From NCBI GenBank assembly GCA_030057655.1, contig JASGUQ010000033.1, positions 1 to 64,000 on the forward strand: a DNA stretch of 64,000 nucleotides. Reading direction: 5' to 3'. The stretch's first letter is position 1, and every line of letters begins with the position of its first letter. Of this stretch, positions 51,480-61,654 are shown piece by piece. The translations under genes and the position numbers were made by a program. The notes beneath the pieces were generated by a model. That model worked only from the letters and a program-made list of their open reading frames with translations, searched no databases and was not told the origin of the DNA. The stretch is from Bacillota bacterium. Its GTDB lineage: Bacteria; Bacillota; Clostridia; Christensenellales; Aristaeellaceae.

Positions 51480-51969
51480 ACAACATGAACACAGTGGGAA
51501 AACCGTTGTTTCAGTCGAAGGAATGAAAAAGCTGGAAGAAAAGCTCCAGTACCTGTCCACCATCAGAAGGGCTGAGGTCGCCGAACAAATCGCGGTTGCC
51601 CGCGGCTTTGGCGATCTGTCAGAGAATGCTGAATACGACGAGGCCAAGAACGAGCAGTCCCGCCTGGAAGCGGAGATCATTGACCTTGAGAACACCATCC
51701 GCACCGCCATTGTCGTTGATGACAGCGATGTGGCCACCGACAAGGTCAACTTCGGAACGACCGTGCGTGTGTATGACGACGAGCTGAAAGAAGAGGTGGA
51801 ATACACCATCGTCGGCGCCAGGGAGTCCGATCCCATGAACAACCGCATTTCCAACGAAAGCCCCATGGGCGCGGCGCTCCTGGGCAAGAAAAAGGGGCAA
51901 ACCGTCAAGGTGAATGCGCCGGGCGGAGTTATTACCCTGAAAATCAAAGATATCCAGCACAAGAAGTAA
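51472..51969 (+). CDS. greA: transcription elongation factor GreA
   Basis: 165 residues. The N-terminal coiled coil carries the tip acidic motif GDLSENAEYDEAK, which enters the RNA polymerase secondary channel and triggers cleavage of backtracked RNA. The C-terminal domain has the FKBP-like ISNESPMGAALLGKKKGQTVKV. GGAGAG lies upstream of the ATG. It precedes lysS by ten bases, a common clostridial arrangement. Confidence 0.97.
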   Translation: MSKQHEHSGKTVVSVEGMKKLEEKLQYLSTIRRAEVAEQIAVARGFGDLSENAEYDEAKNEQSRLEAEIIDLENTIRTAIVVDDSDVATDKVNFGTTVRVYDDELKEEVEYTIVGARESDPMNNRISNESPMGAALLGKKKGQTVKVNAPGGVITLKIKDIQHKK

Positions 51970-51979
51970 GGAGTATTTA

Positions 51980-53464
51980 ATGTCAGAGCAGATCGAGCGC
52001 AGCCAGGAGTTTTCAGAGCAGGAAGGCATCCGCCGCGATAAGTTGCAGCAGTTGATGGACGAGGGGAACAACCCCTATGTCCAAACCAAGTATCCGGTCA
52101 GCCACACCAGCGATCAGGTGATCAAGGGCATCGACAAGCTTTTGGATCAGGAGGTCAGGATCGCAGGCCGCATGCTCAGCCGCCGGGTCATGGGCAAGGC
52201 CGCATTCGCGCACATTCAGGATAGCCGCGGACAGATCCAGGTCTATGTCAGGCGAGACGATGTCGGTGAAGCGGAATACAATGTGTTTAAGTCCTATGAT
52301 ATCGGAGATATTATGGGCATTCGCGGCAAAGCTTTTGTGACCAGGACGGGTGAAGTCAGCATTCACGCTGAGGACATCATCCTTTTAGCCAAATGCTTAA
52401 AACCTCTGCCTGAAAAATGGCATGGTCTGCAGGACATGGACCTGCGCTATCGCCAGCGCTATCTGGACATGGTGGTCAATCCCGAAGTCCGCGAGACTTT
52501 TATCAAGCGCACCCGCATCATCAACGCCATCCGCCGTTTCTGTGATAACCGCGGTTTTCTGGAGGTGGATACGCCCATCCTGCATACCCTGGAGATCGGC
52601 GCCGCCGCGAGACCGTTTAAGACCCACCACAACACGCTGGACATCGACATGTTTCTGCGTGTTGAAACGGAGTTGTATCTAAAGCGCCTGGTGGTCGGCG
52701 GGTTTGACCGGGTGTATGAGATCGGCCGCATCTTCCGCAACGAAGGCATGGACACCAGCCACAACCCGGAGTTCACCTCCATTGAGCTGTATCAGGCATA
52801 CGCGGACTATGAGGACATCATGAACCTGGCGGAGGACATGATCCGTGAGACCGCGATTGAAGTCAATGGCAGTCACAAGGTGACCTATCAGGGGGTGGAG
52901 GTTGATTTTACCTCTCCCTGGCCGCGCATCAGCATGGCGGACGCAGTTAAAAAAGAATCCGGGATCGATTTCTTCTCCTGGGAAACGGATGAGGACGCCA
53001 GAAAGTGCCTCAAAGAGCACAAGGTTCATGTGGAGCCCCACTTCACCAAGGGCGACTGCCTGGCAGAGCTGTTTGATGAGTATGTGGAGGACAAGCTGAT
53101 CCAGCCGACCTTCATCATCGATTATCCTGTTGAGATTTCTCCCCTGGCTAAGCGCAAGCCGGACGATCCCAGGCTGACCGAGCGCTTTGAATTGTTCATC
53201 ACGGGGCGCGAGTTCGCAAACGGCTTCTCCGAGCTGAATGACCCCATCGACCAGCGCGCCCGCTTTGTCAGGCAGGTGGAGGAGCGCATCAAACTGGGCG
53301 GCACCAACGCCTCAGTGGATGAGGATTACCTGAACGCCCTGGAATACGGCCTTCCGCCAACCGGGGGCATCGGGATCGGCATTGACAGGCTGATCATGCT
53401 GCTGACGGACAGCGCTTCCATCCGCGATGTGCTGCTCTTCCCCACCATGAAACCCCTGGCATAA
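51980..53464 (+). CDS. lysS: lysyl-tRNA synthetase, class II
   Basis: 494 residues. An OB-fold anticodon-binding domain (about 60-150, VRIAGRMLSRRVMGKAAFAHIQD) is followed by the class II catalytic core: motif 1 near FLEVDTPILHT, motif 2 RIFRNEGMDTSHNPEFTSIE and motif 3 GGIGIGIDRLIMLLTD. GGAG precedes ATG 51980 by six bases. No T-box is seen in the leader. Confidence 0.98.
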   Translation: MSEQIERSQEFSEQEGIRRDKLQQLMDEGNNPYVQTKYPVSHTSDQVIKGIDKLLDQEVRIAGRMLSRRVMGKAAFAHIQDSRGQIQVYVRRDDVGEAEYNVFKSYDIGDIMGIRGKAFVTRTGEVSIHAEDIILLAKCLKPLPEKWHGLQDMDLRYRQRYLDMVVNPEVRETFIKRTRIINAIRRFCDNRGFLEVDTPILHTLEIGAAARPFKTHHNTLDIDMFLRVETELYLKRLVVGGFDRVYEIGRIFRNEGMDTSHNPEFTSIELYQAYADYEDIMNLAEDMIRETAIEVNGSHKVTYQGVEVDFTSPWPRISMADAVKKESGIDFFSWETDEDARKCLKEHKVHVEPHFTKGDCLAELFDEYVEDKLIQPTFIIDYPVEISPLAKRKPDDPRLTERFELFITGREFANGFSELNDPIDQRARFVRQVEERIKLGGTNASVDEDYLNALEYGLPPTGGIGIGIDRLIMLLTDSASIRDVLLFPTMKPLA

Positions 53465-53466
53465 CC

Positions 53467-54159
53467 ATGAAACTTCGCGTCAAAAAAACCTGGGCGGATT
53501 TCAGGCATCATCTGCAGTACAGCGCTTTGATTTATCCCCTGATCATCGCGCTGTCCATCGCGCTTGTCAACCTGATTTATACGCAGACGGCTTATCGCCC
53601 TCCGCAGGAGAAGCGCATCGACATCTATATCCAGTCTTCTTCCGCGTCACAGGAGTTTGTTAACGAATTTATCACGCCCATCTGGGAAAGCGCGGTTCCG
53701 GACATGGAGCTGGTCAACGTTGTTTTATTGATGTCGCCCGGCGGGGAAAACGACTACTATGCCAACATGCAGCTGATGACTTATATTGCCGCAGGCGAGG
53801 GTGATATCTATATGCTGTCCAGTTCTGATTTCAAGCGTTTTGCTTCACAGGGCGCTTTTGTTGACCTGGGTGACGCGATTGAACAAGGACTGATCGATGT
53901 GAACGGGCTTGAAATCAACAGCGCCAAGGTGGTCGAGGTTGATATAGATGCGGACGGCAACATGGTCGCGCTTGGGGACGCCAAGCAGTTTGGCATTCCC
54001 GCCGCAGGTTTGTACAAGTTTGCTACCGATCTTTCGATCGACAACCGGGACATGGTTTTGGCTGTCGCTGTAAACAGCAACAATGAGGAGCCCACCATCC
54101 GCTTTCTGAATGCCCTGGTTCAGGCGACCCGCGCTGAAGTTCCGGATTTCTTTAAGTAG
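53467..54159 (+). CDS. membrane-anchored protein resembling a solute-binding protein
   Basis: 230 residues. A basic N-terminus and one membrane helix (about 20-42) are followed by an external domain reminiscent of family 1 extracellular solute-binding proteins: IYIQSSSASQEFVNEFITPIWE, a MQLMTYIAAGEGDIYMLSSSDFKRFASQGAFVDL hinge-like part and a C-terminal helix. It is about half the length of a normal binding protein and no transporter genes are near. It starts two bases after lysS, with no clear ribosome site, so it is coupled. Function unknown. Confidence 0.65.
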   Translation: MKLRVKKTWADFRHHLQYSALIYPLIIALSIALVNLIYTQTAYRPPQEKRIDIYIQSSSASQEFVNEFITPIWESAVPDMELVNVVLLMSPGGENDYYANMQLMTYIAAGEGDIYMLSSSDFKRFASQGAFVDLGDAIEQGLIDVNGLEINSAKVVEVDIDADGNMVALGDAKQFGIPAAGLYKFATDLSIDNRDMVLAVAVNSNNEEPTIRFLNALVQATRAEVPDFFK

Positions 54160-54166
54160 GTTGATC

Positions 54167-55447
54167 ATGAAGTATCAGGCTGTCATTTTTGATCTGGACG
54201 GTACCCTCACAGAATCCTCCCTGGGTGTTTTAAACGGGATTCGTTACGCGTTTGATAAATTAAAACTTGAACATCCCGATGAAGCGACCCTGCGCCGCTA
54301 TTTGGGGCCGCCGCTGCATCAAAGCCTGATGGAATTTTCAGGCTTCACCCCGGAGCAGGCAACTCTTGGGCAGGATTACTACCGTGAATATTATGATGTG
54401 ACCGGCGCCTATGAGAACATGGTGTTTCCGGGCATTCGTCTGCTGCTGCATACCTTAAAAAACCTGGGCGTTTACCTCAGTGTCGCGACCCACAAGACCA
54501 TGCAGACAAGCATTGAGGTTTTAAAGGCTTTTGACCTGTACCGGTATTTTGACACGGTGCAGGGCCCTTTGATTGAGGAGGATCCTGAACCGGATAAGGC
54601 TGAGCTGATCCGCCGCGCCAACCCCGGGGGCTTAAAAGCGGTGATGATCGGGGATCGCGCCTCGGACGCGAGCGCAGCCCATCAAAATGGCCATGACAGC
54701 ATCGCAGCCTTGTATGGCTATGGCCATAAGGAAGAGTTTGAAAAAGTCGGAACCACCATGTTCGCTGAGTGTGCGGATGATATCTATGCATTACTTGGTA
54801 TTGAAAAACCTAAGCCAAAAGGCTTCTTTATCAGTTTTGAGGGAAATGACGGCTCAGGGAAGTCAACCCAGGCGAAACTTTTGGCTGAACACCTCAGGCA
54901 GACCGGACATGATGTTCTCCTGACCCGGGAGCCTGGCGGGACCAGGGTGGGGGAACGAATCCGGGAGATCCTGCTGGATCGTGACAACAACGACATGGAG
55001 GACCTGACAGAAGCCATGCTGTACGCGGCAGCCCGTGCCCAGCATGTCAGGCAGGTCATCCTCCCCGCGCTTGAAGCAGGGAAAACCGTTGTTTCAGACC
55101 GCTTTGTGGACTCCAGCATCGCTTATCAGGGCGCGGGACGGGGACTTGGCATTGATCTGGTGCGCCAAATCAACGCGCCCGCGGTGGAGAACTGCCTCCC
55201 GGACCTGACTGTCTTTTTGAAACTGGATCCCGAAGTCGGGATGAAGCGCTTTTCCGGTTCCCGCGAGGCGGACAGGCTTGAACTGGCCGGGGAAGAATTC
55301 CACCAGGCTGTGGCTGAAGCTTTTGAAAAGATCATCACAACAGAAGAACGGTTTGTCACCGTCAGCTCCAAGGGCAGCAAAGCGGACACCGCGAAAACGG
55401 TGTACGAGCAGGTGTTGGCCCGGCTGAACGAAAGGGACCTTCCGTGA
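54167..55447 (+). CDS. tmk: HAD phosphatase - thymidylate kinase fusion
   Basis: 426 residues in two enzymes. Residues 1-205 are a HAD phosphatase of the phosphoglycolate phosphatase type: [11 protein letters not shown], the cap domain, [10 protein letters not shown] (Thr/Lys motifs) and MIGDRASD. Residues about 215-426 are a complete thymidylate kinase: [15 protein letters not shown] (Walker A), [36 protein letters not shown] and the LID region. TMK makes dTDP for DNA synthesis. The fusion suggests a linked role in nucleotide monophosphate balance (inferred). The stop overlaps the mnmA start. Confidence 0.9.
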   Translation: MKYQAVIFDLDGTLTESSLGVLNGIRYAFDKLKLEHPDEATLRRYLGPPLHQSLMEFSGFTPEQATLGQDYYREYYDVTGAYENMVFPGIRLLLHTLKNLGVYLSVATHKTMQTSIEVLKAFDLYRYFDTVQGPLIEEDPEPDKAELIRRANPGGLKAVMIGDRASDASAAHQNGHDSIAALYGYGHKEEFEKVGTTMFAECADDIYALLGIEKPKPKGFFISFEGNDGSGKSTQAKLLAEHLRQTGHDVLLTREPGGTRVGERIREILLDRDNNDMEDLTEAMLYAAARAQHVRQVILPALEAGKTVVSDRFVDSSIAYQGAGRGLGIDLVRQINAPAVENCLPDLTVFLKLDPEVGMKRFSGSREADRLELAGEEFHQAVAEAFEKIITTEERFVTVSSKGSKADTAKTVYEQVLARLNERDLP

Positions 55448-56502
55448 CCAGGGTTGTTGTCGGCATGTCAGGCGGGGTGGACTCCGCTGTCAGCGCCTTG
55501 CTGCTCAAGCGGCAAGGCTTTGATGTGATCGGCGTGTTCATGAACAACTGGGAAGAAAAGGATGAAAACGGCGTCTGCACTTCCCAGCCGGACTGGGAGG
55601 ATGTGCAGAACACCTGTGACATGATCGGCATTCCCTATTATTCCGTTAATTTTGCAAAAGAGTATGAAGACCGTGTGTTTTCACATTTTCTGAATGAGTA
55701 TCAGGCCGGAAGAACGCCAAACCCGGATGTCCTTTGCAACCGTGAGATCAAGTTCCGCGCTTTTTTGGACTATGCTATGAAAATCGGAGCCGAAAAGATC
55801 GCGACCGGCCATTTTGTCCGAACAAATGAGCAGGGGCAATTGTTAAAAGGCGCTGATCCAAACAAAGAGCAGAGTTATTTTCTGTATATGTTAAAGGATT
55901 GGCAATTGAAAAAGAGCCTTTTTCCTGTCGGAGGCCTCCTGAAGTCCGAGGTTCGGGAGATTGCCAAATCAGCAGGTTTGCCGGTCTCTGAAAAAAAGGA
56001 TTCCACCGGCATTTGCTTTATCGGGGAAAGGCGCTTTAAAAGCTTTTTAATGAGCTATCTTCCCGCCCATCCCGGGGACATGGTGACAGAGGACGGGAAG
56101 GTGATGGGCCGTCACGACGGCTTGATGTACTACACCATCGGCCAGAGAAAAGGCCTTGGCATCGGCGGACAGGGCGACGGCCGCAGCTGGTTTGTCGCGG
56201 ACAAGGATATGATTAACAATCGCTTGATCGTGGTTCAGGGGGAGGATCATCCCAAATTATACCGGGAGGATGCCCGGCTTGAGCAGATCACCTGGACAGG
56301 CGACGCGCCCCGCCGGGAAGGCGAACCTGTTTCCATCAAGGTCAAACTCCGCTATCGCCAAAAGGATCAGGGGGCCACGCTCACTTATCAGGGTGATAAA
56401 GGGAGCCTGGTGTTTGATGAAAAGCAGCGCGCAGTCACCCCCGGTCAAAGCGCGGTGTTTTATCAGGGCGACGTCTGCCTGGGCGGCGGGATCGTCGTTT
56501 AA
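55444..56502 (+). CDS. mnmA: tRNA-specific 2-thiouridylase MnmA
   Basis: 352 residues. It adds sulfur to U34 of tRNA-Lys, -Glu and -Gln. PP-loop [15 protein letters not shown], the catalytic cysteine in [13 protein letters not shown] and a second in [12 protein letters not shown], and the C-terminal [15 protein letters not shown] are all present. The start is GTG 55444, overlapping the tmk stop (GTGA). It shares a TTAA stop with the convergent DUF4340 gene. With mnmG in this window, two of the three genes for mnm5s2U-type wobble modification are present. Confidence 0.96.
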   Translation: MTRVVVGMSGGVDSAVSALLLKRQGFDVIGVFMNNWEEKDENGVCTSQPDWEDVQNTCDMIGIPYYSVNFAKEYEDRVFSHFLNEYQAGRTPNPDVLCNREIKFRAFLDYAMKIGAEKIATGHFVRTNEQGQLLKGADPNKEQSYFLYMLKDWQLKKSLFPVGGLLKSEVREIAKSAGLPVSEKKDSTGICFIGERRFKSFLMSYLPAHPGDMVTEDGKVMGRHDGLMYYTIGQRKGLGIGGQGDGRSWFVADKDMINNRLIVVQGEDHPKLYREDARLEQITWTGDAPRREGEPVSIKVKLRYRQKDQGATLTYQGDKGSLVFDEKQRAVTPGQSAVFYQGDVCLGGGIVV

Positions 56503-57944
56503 AGGCTGACCGCGTCCGCTTCTGCTTTTACAATGTAATCAATGAACACGCCGTTTACGCGGATGGCGTAGTGCAGGTCGTCATAAGGGAATAAAGCCAT
56601 TTCGCGTTTACCGTCAGGCAGATAAAAGATATAGTTTGTCAGCGGCTGATCTGAAGCCGGAACAAACCCTTTAGGCAGCCTCCCGCTGTGCTTTAGAGCC
56701 ATCAATTTTAGGTATTCCCGGACAAAATCATCCGAAGGCACTTCTTCGCCTGAAAGCGTGACGGAGGGCTCATACAGAATGTTTCCGTCCTGATCCCGCT
56801 CAATCTCATTGTTGGGCAGGATTTTTTCAACAAACTCTATCCGATACTCATGCTTTGCGCCGTTTCTTTCAACATCCAGCCCTTGAAGCCTGTTCAGCGG
56901 CAGGGTGACAGGATTTGGGGAGAGCAGATTCTGTACATTCAGATCGCGCAAAAAACCCATGGAGACATTGGTAGCCTGATACACCTTGCCCTCATACAGG
57001 CAATACAGCCCGACTTTGTCGATGTTGTCCCCAAGCGCCAAGGTGATCGTCTGTTCGGGTATATCTTTGCTGCCGACGATCGCACCGTCCTTGTCATATT
57101 CCGTGATGGTGCTTTTGGACAAATGAAAACGCATCACGCGCCTGGGCGGCATCAGCCCCAGCTCTTTCTTGTTCAGTTCCTCTTCACTGCCATAGTACTG
57201 GGCAAAACGCATCTTCCCGACAGCGCCTAAAAACTGGCTGACTTTTACATGATCAAGCGGGTAACGGCAAGGCGTTTCAAGCTCCCACAACCCTTCCTGA
57301 TGGGAGAGAACAAAGCTCTCATCGCCCTCCACCGCCACGCTGTCCACAAGCTTTTCATTGAAATTGATCGCCGGGATCACATGCAGGGAAGCCAGACTGC
57401 GGTCAAAATGTTCACGAGTCTCCGGGGACACGAAATAGATTTTATTGTCATTCTCAAACATCAGGTAATCTGAGGGGACTTCTGTCTGCGCGGAATTTCC
57501 GAACACCAGCGTCAGGCTGCTTCCGTCTTTATATTCCGCCTTAACGCGCGGCGCGTTCTCTCCAAGACCCAACAGCTTAAGCGAGTTCTCATCCGTATGC
57601 ACCTCGCCAGCCAGCTCGTTTGCCACAAGCATGGTCAGGTCCTTGACCATCATGGACACTTCGATCTGATCCGCTTCAAAAAAGGGGTGGCCTTCCACCA
57701 CAAATTGCTCTTTTTCCCGCAAAAGTGTGAAGCCTTCCCCCTTCATGTTTGTAATCTCCATCCGGGTCAAGGTGTCCTCGTCCTGATTGATCAGGGTCAC
57801 GCTGAGGTCTTCCAGGGGGCTTGGCTTTGGCACAGGCTTTCGCTGAAGAAAATAAACAGCCGCTACGGACAAAAAAAGGACCGTGAGGACGACTGTCAGC
57901 GCCTTGATGCTGATTTTTCTTTTTTTCTTTCTGACAGGCTGCAT
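56499..57944 (-). CDS. DUF4340 membrane-anchored protein
   Basis: 481 residues with a basic N-terminus, one membrane helix (about 12-32) and an extracellular region containing repeated DUF4340 units ([31 protein letters not shown] and [27 protein letters not shown]). DUF4340 proteins are typically encoded with Gld-type ABC exporters, as here, and are probably an extracellular accessory of that transporter (inferred). AGGAG precedes ATG 57944. It follows the GldG-like gene by one base. Confidence 0.85.
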   Translation of the reverse strand: MQPVRKKKRKISIKALTVVLTVLFLSVAAVYFLQRKPVPKPSPLEDLSVTLINQDEDTLTRMEITNMKGEGFTLLREKEQFVVEGHPFFEADQIEVSMMVKDLTMLVANELAGEVHTDENSLKLLGLGENAPRVKAEYKDGSSLTLVFGNSAQTEVPSDYLMFENDNKIYFVSPETREHFDRSLASLHVIPAINFNEKLVDSVAVEGDESFVLSHQEGLWELETPCRYPLDHVKVSQFLGAVGKMRFAQYYGSEEELNKKELGLMPPRRVMRFHLSKSTITEYDKDGAIVGSKDIPEQTITLALGDNIDKVGLYCLYEGKVYQATNVSMGFLRDLNVQNLLSPNPVTLPLNRLQGLDVERNGAKHEYRIEFVEKILPNNEIERDQDGNILYEPSVTLSGEEVPSDDFVREYLKLMALKHSGRLPKGFVPASDQPLTNYIFYLPDGKREMALFPYDDLHYAIRVNGVFIDYIVKAEADAVSL

Positions 57945-57945
57945 C

Positions 57946-59382
57946 TTATCTCCTGTTTCGCTTCATTAGAACCGGAATGGCGGCAAGCGCGGTCAAAGCC
58001 GGCAAAAGCACGATCAAGAGAATTGGAACAGCAGGCTGCGCGATGCTCATCTGCTCGCGCACCAGCTTTTTGGGCGCGATGTCCAGGTTGATGGGCTCTG
58101 ATGGGCTTAAATAATTGACCATATGCAAAAGAAACTGCGCCCCATAGGTCACCTCGTGCAGCCAGCTGTCAAGCAGGATGGCGGAATTGCCGATGATCAT
58201 CGCTCGCGCGTGCGTGCCGTCCGGGTGCGCGTAGTCAGACAACAGCGCGACATAAAACTGCCCGGTTTCCTCACCCTCTTCATAGGCCAGGGTCTGGTTC
58301 GCTTTCTCAATGGATTTGATATAGGCAATGCCGGAGGTCAGAAGGGGCTCAGCCCGGACAGAGTCGCCCATCGCGGTGATCTCAAAGGCCCTGGCGCCCG
58401 GCAGCCTCAACCGGATCTGTCCGGCCCCGATCAAGGGCGCGGTCGGTTCAGTCATGTCCATGTAGGGCGTGAGGTAAAGGGGATTGTCAATATAAGCGTT
58501 CAGGTCGGCGCCCTCAGCGACCACGATGCCGGGCTTTCGCTCAAAACCCATCAAGCGGTAGAGCGAGTCAAACTTGGGTAAATTGTCCGGGTCATTGTAA
58601 TCGCTGGTGATCAGCATGGGGCCGCCTGCCTTTGAAAACGCTAGAATTTTCTTGAGTTCGCTGTCTGTCAGGTCCTTTTGCGGGGAGAGGATCATCAAAA
58701 GATCCTTGGGGTCAAGCGTGTCGCCTTCCAAGAGGTTCACGCGGCTGATTTCAAAGTGATGGCTTTTTAAGAAGCCTTCCATGTAGTTCGTGTCGGTTTC
58801 CCCGATCTCCCCGTGTCCCGTCAGGATACGGATGCCAGGAACCGTGTCCATCGTCAGGTAAACCAGGGCCTCCACGATGCTTTTTTCGTAGGAGATGCCG
58901 GAGAGCACAAAGTTTTGTTGCTCTGTGTCAAAACTTTGCTCAAGATAGTCATAGGTGCTGAGCACCCGTGTTCTTCCGGTTGCTTCACACCGGAGGATCA
59001 GGGAGTCGGCAGTCACCTGTTCGTCGTCCAGGTCGCTTGAGATGGTGTTGACCAGCATGGGATTTTGCACCAGATTTTCCTTTGAGTAAGTAAAATTTGG
59101 AGAAAGTGAGGCCAAACGGTTTAATAGCCCCAGAAGCGACTGATCTTCCATGCCCGGGCTAAACAGGGCATAGGCATGCACCTTGTAAGGCAGGTTTTTC
59201 ATGACCTTGGTGGTCTGTTCGCTCTGGGTGGTGACGCTGTTGAAGGAGAAATCGATCCTCAGCGCATTGTCCTTTTCAAGTTTGTCAAACACAGCCGAAG
59301 CGAGAACCCCGGTCAACACAAGGATTAGGCTTAAAATGATCGGAAGGCTACCTGTAAACAATTTTTTCAGCTTGCTTCTCAT
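57946..59382 (-). CDS. GldG-like ABC transporter auxiliary protein
   Basis: 478 residues. N- and C-terminal membrane helices (about 10-32 and 450-470) flank a large extracytoplasmic domain. The IRILTGHGEIGETDTNYMEGF, LLMILSPQKDLTDSELKKILAFSKAGGPMLITSD and MIIGNSAILLDSWL stretches match the ABC-type auxiliary component (GldG/DUF4350-like) that sits with GldF permeases. It overlaps the permease gene by four bases (ATGA). The substrate is unknown. Confidence 0.85.
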   Translation of the reverse strand: MRSKLKKLFTGSLPIILSLILVLTGVLASAVFDKLEKDNALRIDFSFNSVTTQSEQTTKVMKNLPYKVHAYALFSPGMEDQSLLGLLNRLASLSPNFTYSKENLVQNPMLVNTISSDLDDEQVTADSLILRCEATGRTRVLSTYDYLEQSFDTEQQNFVLSGISYEKSIVEALVYLTMDTVPGIRILTGHGEIGETDTNYMEGFLKSHHFEISRVNLLEGDTLDPKDLLMILSPQKDLTDSELKKILAFSKAGGPMLITSDYNDPDNLPKFDSLYRLMGFERKPGIVVAEGADLNAYIDNPLYLTPYMDMTEPTAPLIGAGQIRLRLPGARAFEITAMGDSVRAEPLLTSGIAYIKSIEKANQTLAYEEGEETGQFYVALLSDYAHPDGTHARAMIIGNSAILLDSWLHEVTYGAQFLLHMVNYLSPSEPINLDIAPKKLVREQMSIAQPAVPILLIVLLPALTALAAIPVLMKRNRR

Positions 59383-60092
59383 GACTTTCTCGCCCTTTCG
59401 ATGTAAAGAACCGCCATGCTGAGGACAAGCGCGCTCAAACTGAACACTAAGTAAAAGAAGGCGTTTGCCGGGCTGAACTGCGCGCTGATAAAGGGGACGA
59501 AACGATCATAGAGGCTGAAAAAAGAGATGGAAGCGGAGAGAAAACCCGGGATGGCCGCGGTTTGAGGCAGCAGGCTGATCAGCCATACAAACAGGTTGAC
59601 GCCAAAAGCGACCGCTGCGGAAGAAACGGTGTTCTTAAGACCGCTTGTTACCAAAAGATCAAGCGCGATGAATGCGCAGCCCTGCAGCGTAAAACCAAGG
59701 TAACCGGTCAGCACCTCCATGATGTAAAGCCTGGAATACACCGCCACCAGGATGGGATAAAGCAGGCTCAGGATCACCGCGATCAGCAGCACGCTGCAGG
59801 CAGCCAGGTATTTTCCAAGAATGATCGCGGGGATGGACAAAGGGGCGCTCTTCAGCAGCAGGTCTGTCCTTCCGCGGCGCTCTCCGGACAGCAGCCGCAT
59901 CACCAGGATCGGTGTCAGCAGCATCCAGACATAGCTCATCATGCTTAAAAACGGCGCGAAATCACTGTTTCTCGGCTGAAGGTTGTTCAGGTAAAAAATC
60001 AGGCTCGCGATCGCCAAAAACACCGATACAAACAACCAGCCGGTGGGCGTATAGAAATAGGACTTCAACTCTTTCTGATAGACGGCTTTCAT
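59379..60092 (-). CDS. ABC-2 type permease, GldF-like
   Basis: 237 residues with six membrane helices. It begins MKAVYQKELKSYFYTPTGWLF, the typical N-terminus of GldF-family ABC-2 permeases, with the SGERRGRTDLLLKSAPLS cytoplasmic loop and the SISFFSLYDRFVPF external loop. It pairs with the ATPase gene just upstream (ATGA overlap). It is an exporter subunit. Confidence 0.9.
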   Translation of the reverse strand: MKAVYQKELKSYFYTPTGWLFVSVFLAIASLIFYLNNLQPRNSDFAPFLSMMSYVWMLLTPILVMRLLSGERRGRTDLLLKSAPLSIPAIILGKYLAACSVLLIAVILSLLYPILVAVYSRLYIMEVLTGYLGFTLQGCAFIALDLLVTSGLKNTVSSAAVAFGVNLFVWLISLLPQTAAIPGFLSASISFFSLYDRFVPFISAQFSPANAFFYLVFSLSALVLSMAVLYIERARKS

Positions 60093-61027
60093 GTTGAACG
60101 ATCCCCGTTTGTGCTGGTCACCCGCAAAAAGAGGGATTCCAGGGTATCTGAAGCCGGGGTCATCTCCAGGATCGGCGCGTTCAGGCCGGACAGCAGCGCC
60201 ATGAGCTGGGCCGGGAAGTCTGAACCGGCTTCAGCTTCAACCATCACTTTTGTGCGTTTTTGCTCGCTTTCATTGATCAGCCGCGCGCGCCTTACGCTGC
60301 TCAATTGCCGCAGCGGGCAAAGGATTTTTGATGGCGGCCCGTCGATAACAAGACGGTAAGAGATGCTGTCGCTGATTTGCGACTGCCTATGGTCCATTTT
60401 CAATTGCCCCTGATGCACGATCAGAACGCGGTCGCAGATCTCCTGCACCTCGCTTAAGAGATGAGAGGAGAAAAGGATGGTCCTGTCTTTTGACAGGCGT
60501 CTGATCAACTTTCTGAAGGCTACGGCCTGTACCGGGTCAAAGCCGGCTGTCGGCTCATCCAGGAGCAGCACTTTCGGATCCGCGCACAAGGCCTGCGCCA
60601 GACCGACCCTTTGGCGAAAACCCTTTGACAGGCTTCCGATCAATTGATTTTTAACCTCAGACAACCCGGCCAATTCGATCAATTCACTGATATGTTTTTT
60701 GACATCGCTTTTGATAACATCCTTGATCGCGCAGCAGAAACGCAGGTATTCGCTGACCGTCATCTCCGGATAAAGCGGGGGCACCTCCGGCAGATAGCCC
60801 AGGCTGCTTTTGGCTTCCCGGCTTTGGGTCAGCAGATTTTTGCCGTCTATGATGATCTGCCCTTCGCTTGGCGTCAGGCAGCCGGAGAGCATGTTCATGA
60901 TGGTTGTCTTCCCGGCTCCATTCTGTCCAAGAAGGCCGACGACCTCGCCTTTTTCCGCAGAAAAGGTGACTTTGCTGACCGCCTTAAACTTCCCATAGAA
61001 CCGGGTCATGTCCGTTGCTTGAATCAA
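60089..61027 (-). CDS. ABC transporter ATP-binding protein, GldA-like
   Basis: 312 residues. Walker A GLLGQNGAGKTTIMN, Q-loop LPEVPPLYPEMTVSE, signature SKGFRQRVGLAQAL, Walker B KVLLLDEPTAGFDP and the switch histidine (FSSHLLSEV). A C-terminal extension of about 90 residues is typical of ABC-2 exporters. TTG 61027 (MIQATDMTRFYG) is chosen because the GGAGGAG site lies five bases upstream; TTG 61039 overlaps it. It is the first gene of the ATPase-permease-GldG-DUF4340 operon. Confidence 0.92.
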   Translation of the reverse strand: MIQATDMTRFYGKFKAVSKVTFSAEKGEVVGLLGQNGAGKTTIMNMLSGCLTPSEGQIIIDGKNLLTQSREAKSSLGYLPEVPPLYPEMTVSEYLRFCCAIKDVIKSDVKKHISELIELAGLSEVKNQLIGSLSKGFRQRVGLAQALCADPKVLLLDEPTAGFDPVQAVAFRKLIRRLSKDRTILFSSHLLSEVQEICDRVLIVHQGQLKMDHRQSQISDSISYRLVIDGPPSKILCPLRQLSSVRRARLINESEQKRTKVMVEAEAGSDFPAQLMALLSGLNAPILEMTPASDTLESLFLRVTSTNGDRST

Positions 61028-61109
61028 GGTCTCCTCCAAAACTGTTCTTATTAAATTATACCATGCGAGGTAAGGCGGTTGATGAACATTCTGTGAAAAC
61101 CATCCATCC

Positions 61110-61138
61110 TTGTTCGAGGCTGAAAATCATGTTAAACT
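61110..61138 (+). promoter_or_regulatory. possible promoter of the 162-residue membrane protein gene
   Basis: TTGTTC (61110-61115), 17 bases, TAAACT (61133-61138), the same -10 as seen for rpsT. Confidence 0.4.
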
Positions 61139-61157
61139 GAACTTGTCAGGAGGGCTT

Positions 61158-61646
61158 ATGAACAGCTATCGTTTTCAGAAGAAGCCTGTTTTTCAGCAGT
61201 ACGGAACCAAAAATCAGCAGCGTGTCATTTTGATTTTGCTGATTGCATTTATGATTGCCGCCATTGTCCTTGGCATTCTGTACTCAGACAGCATTATCTT
61301 TAAAAACAAAACCATTGCCCAGCTTGAAAGCCGCATCAACAGCAACCTGGTGGACGCCATCGGGCAGGTCAGCCGGATGGCGGGGTCGGTTCAGTCCAAC
61401 TCCGCCTTCAAATTGGGGCAGATCCGCCAGCATGTTTTTGCCATGGAGAACCTCAATTCCATCAGCGTCAGCGTCAGGGGAGAATCAGGGCGATTGATCC
61501 CCCAGGAAGCGCTGACCGCGATTTACAGCGTGCTTGACCGTTATGAAGTCGCTGTACAGACCGCGACGGGGAACGTCCTGGAACTAAGGACGCTTCTGCT
61601 GACCCACCTGATGTCCCTGCAGCAGGTTTTGACACAGGAGTTGTAG
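61158..61646 (+). CDS. small single-span membrane protein of unknown function
   Basis: 162 residues. A cytoplasmic basic N-terminus (MNSYRFQKKPVFQQYGTKNQQR) and one membrane helix (about 23-45) precede an external helical region with predicted coiled-coil character (IAQLESRINSNLVDAIGQVS) but no motif I recognise. AGGAGGG lies just before ATG 61158. It stands alone, divergent from the ABC operon and convergent with ispE. Function unknown. Confidence 0.75.
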   Translation: MNSYRFQKKPVFQQYGTKNQQRVILILLIAFMIAAIVLGILYSDSIIFKNKTIAQLESRINSNLVDAIGQVSRMAGSVQSNSAFKLGQIRQHVFAMENLNSISVSVRGESGRLIPQEALTAIYSVLDRYEVAVQTATGNVLELRTLLLTHLMSLQQVLTQEL

Positions 61647-61654
61647 TCAAGGCT

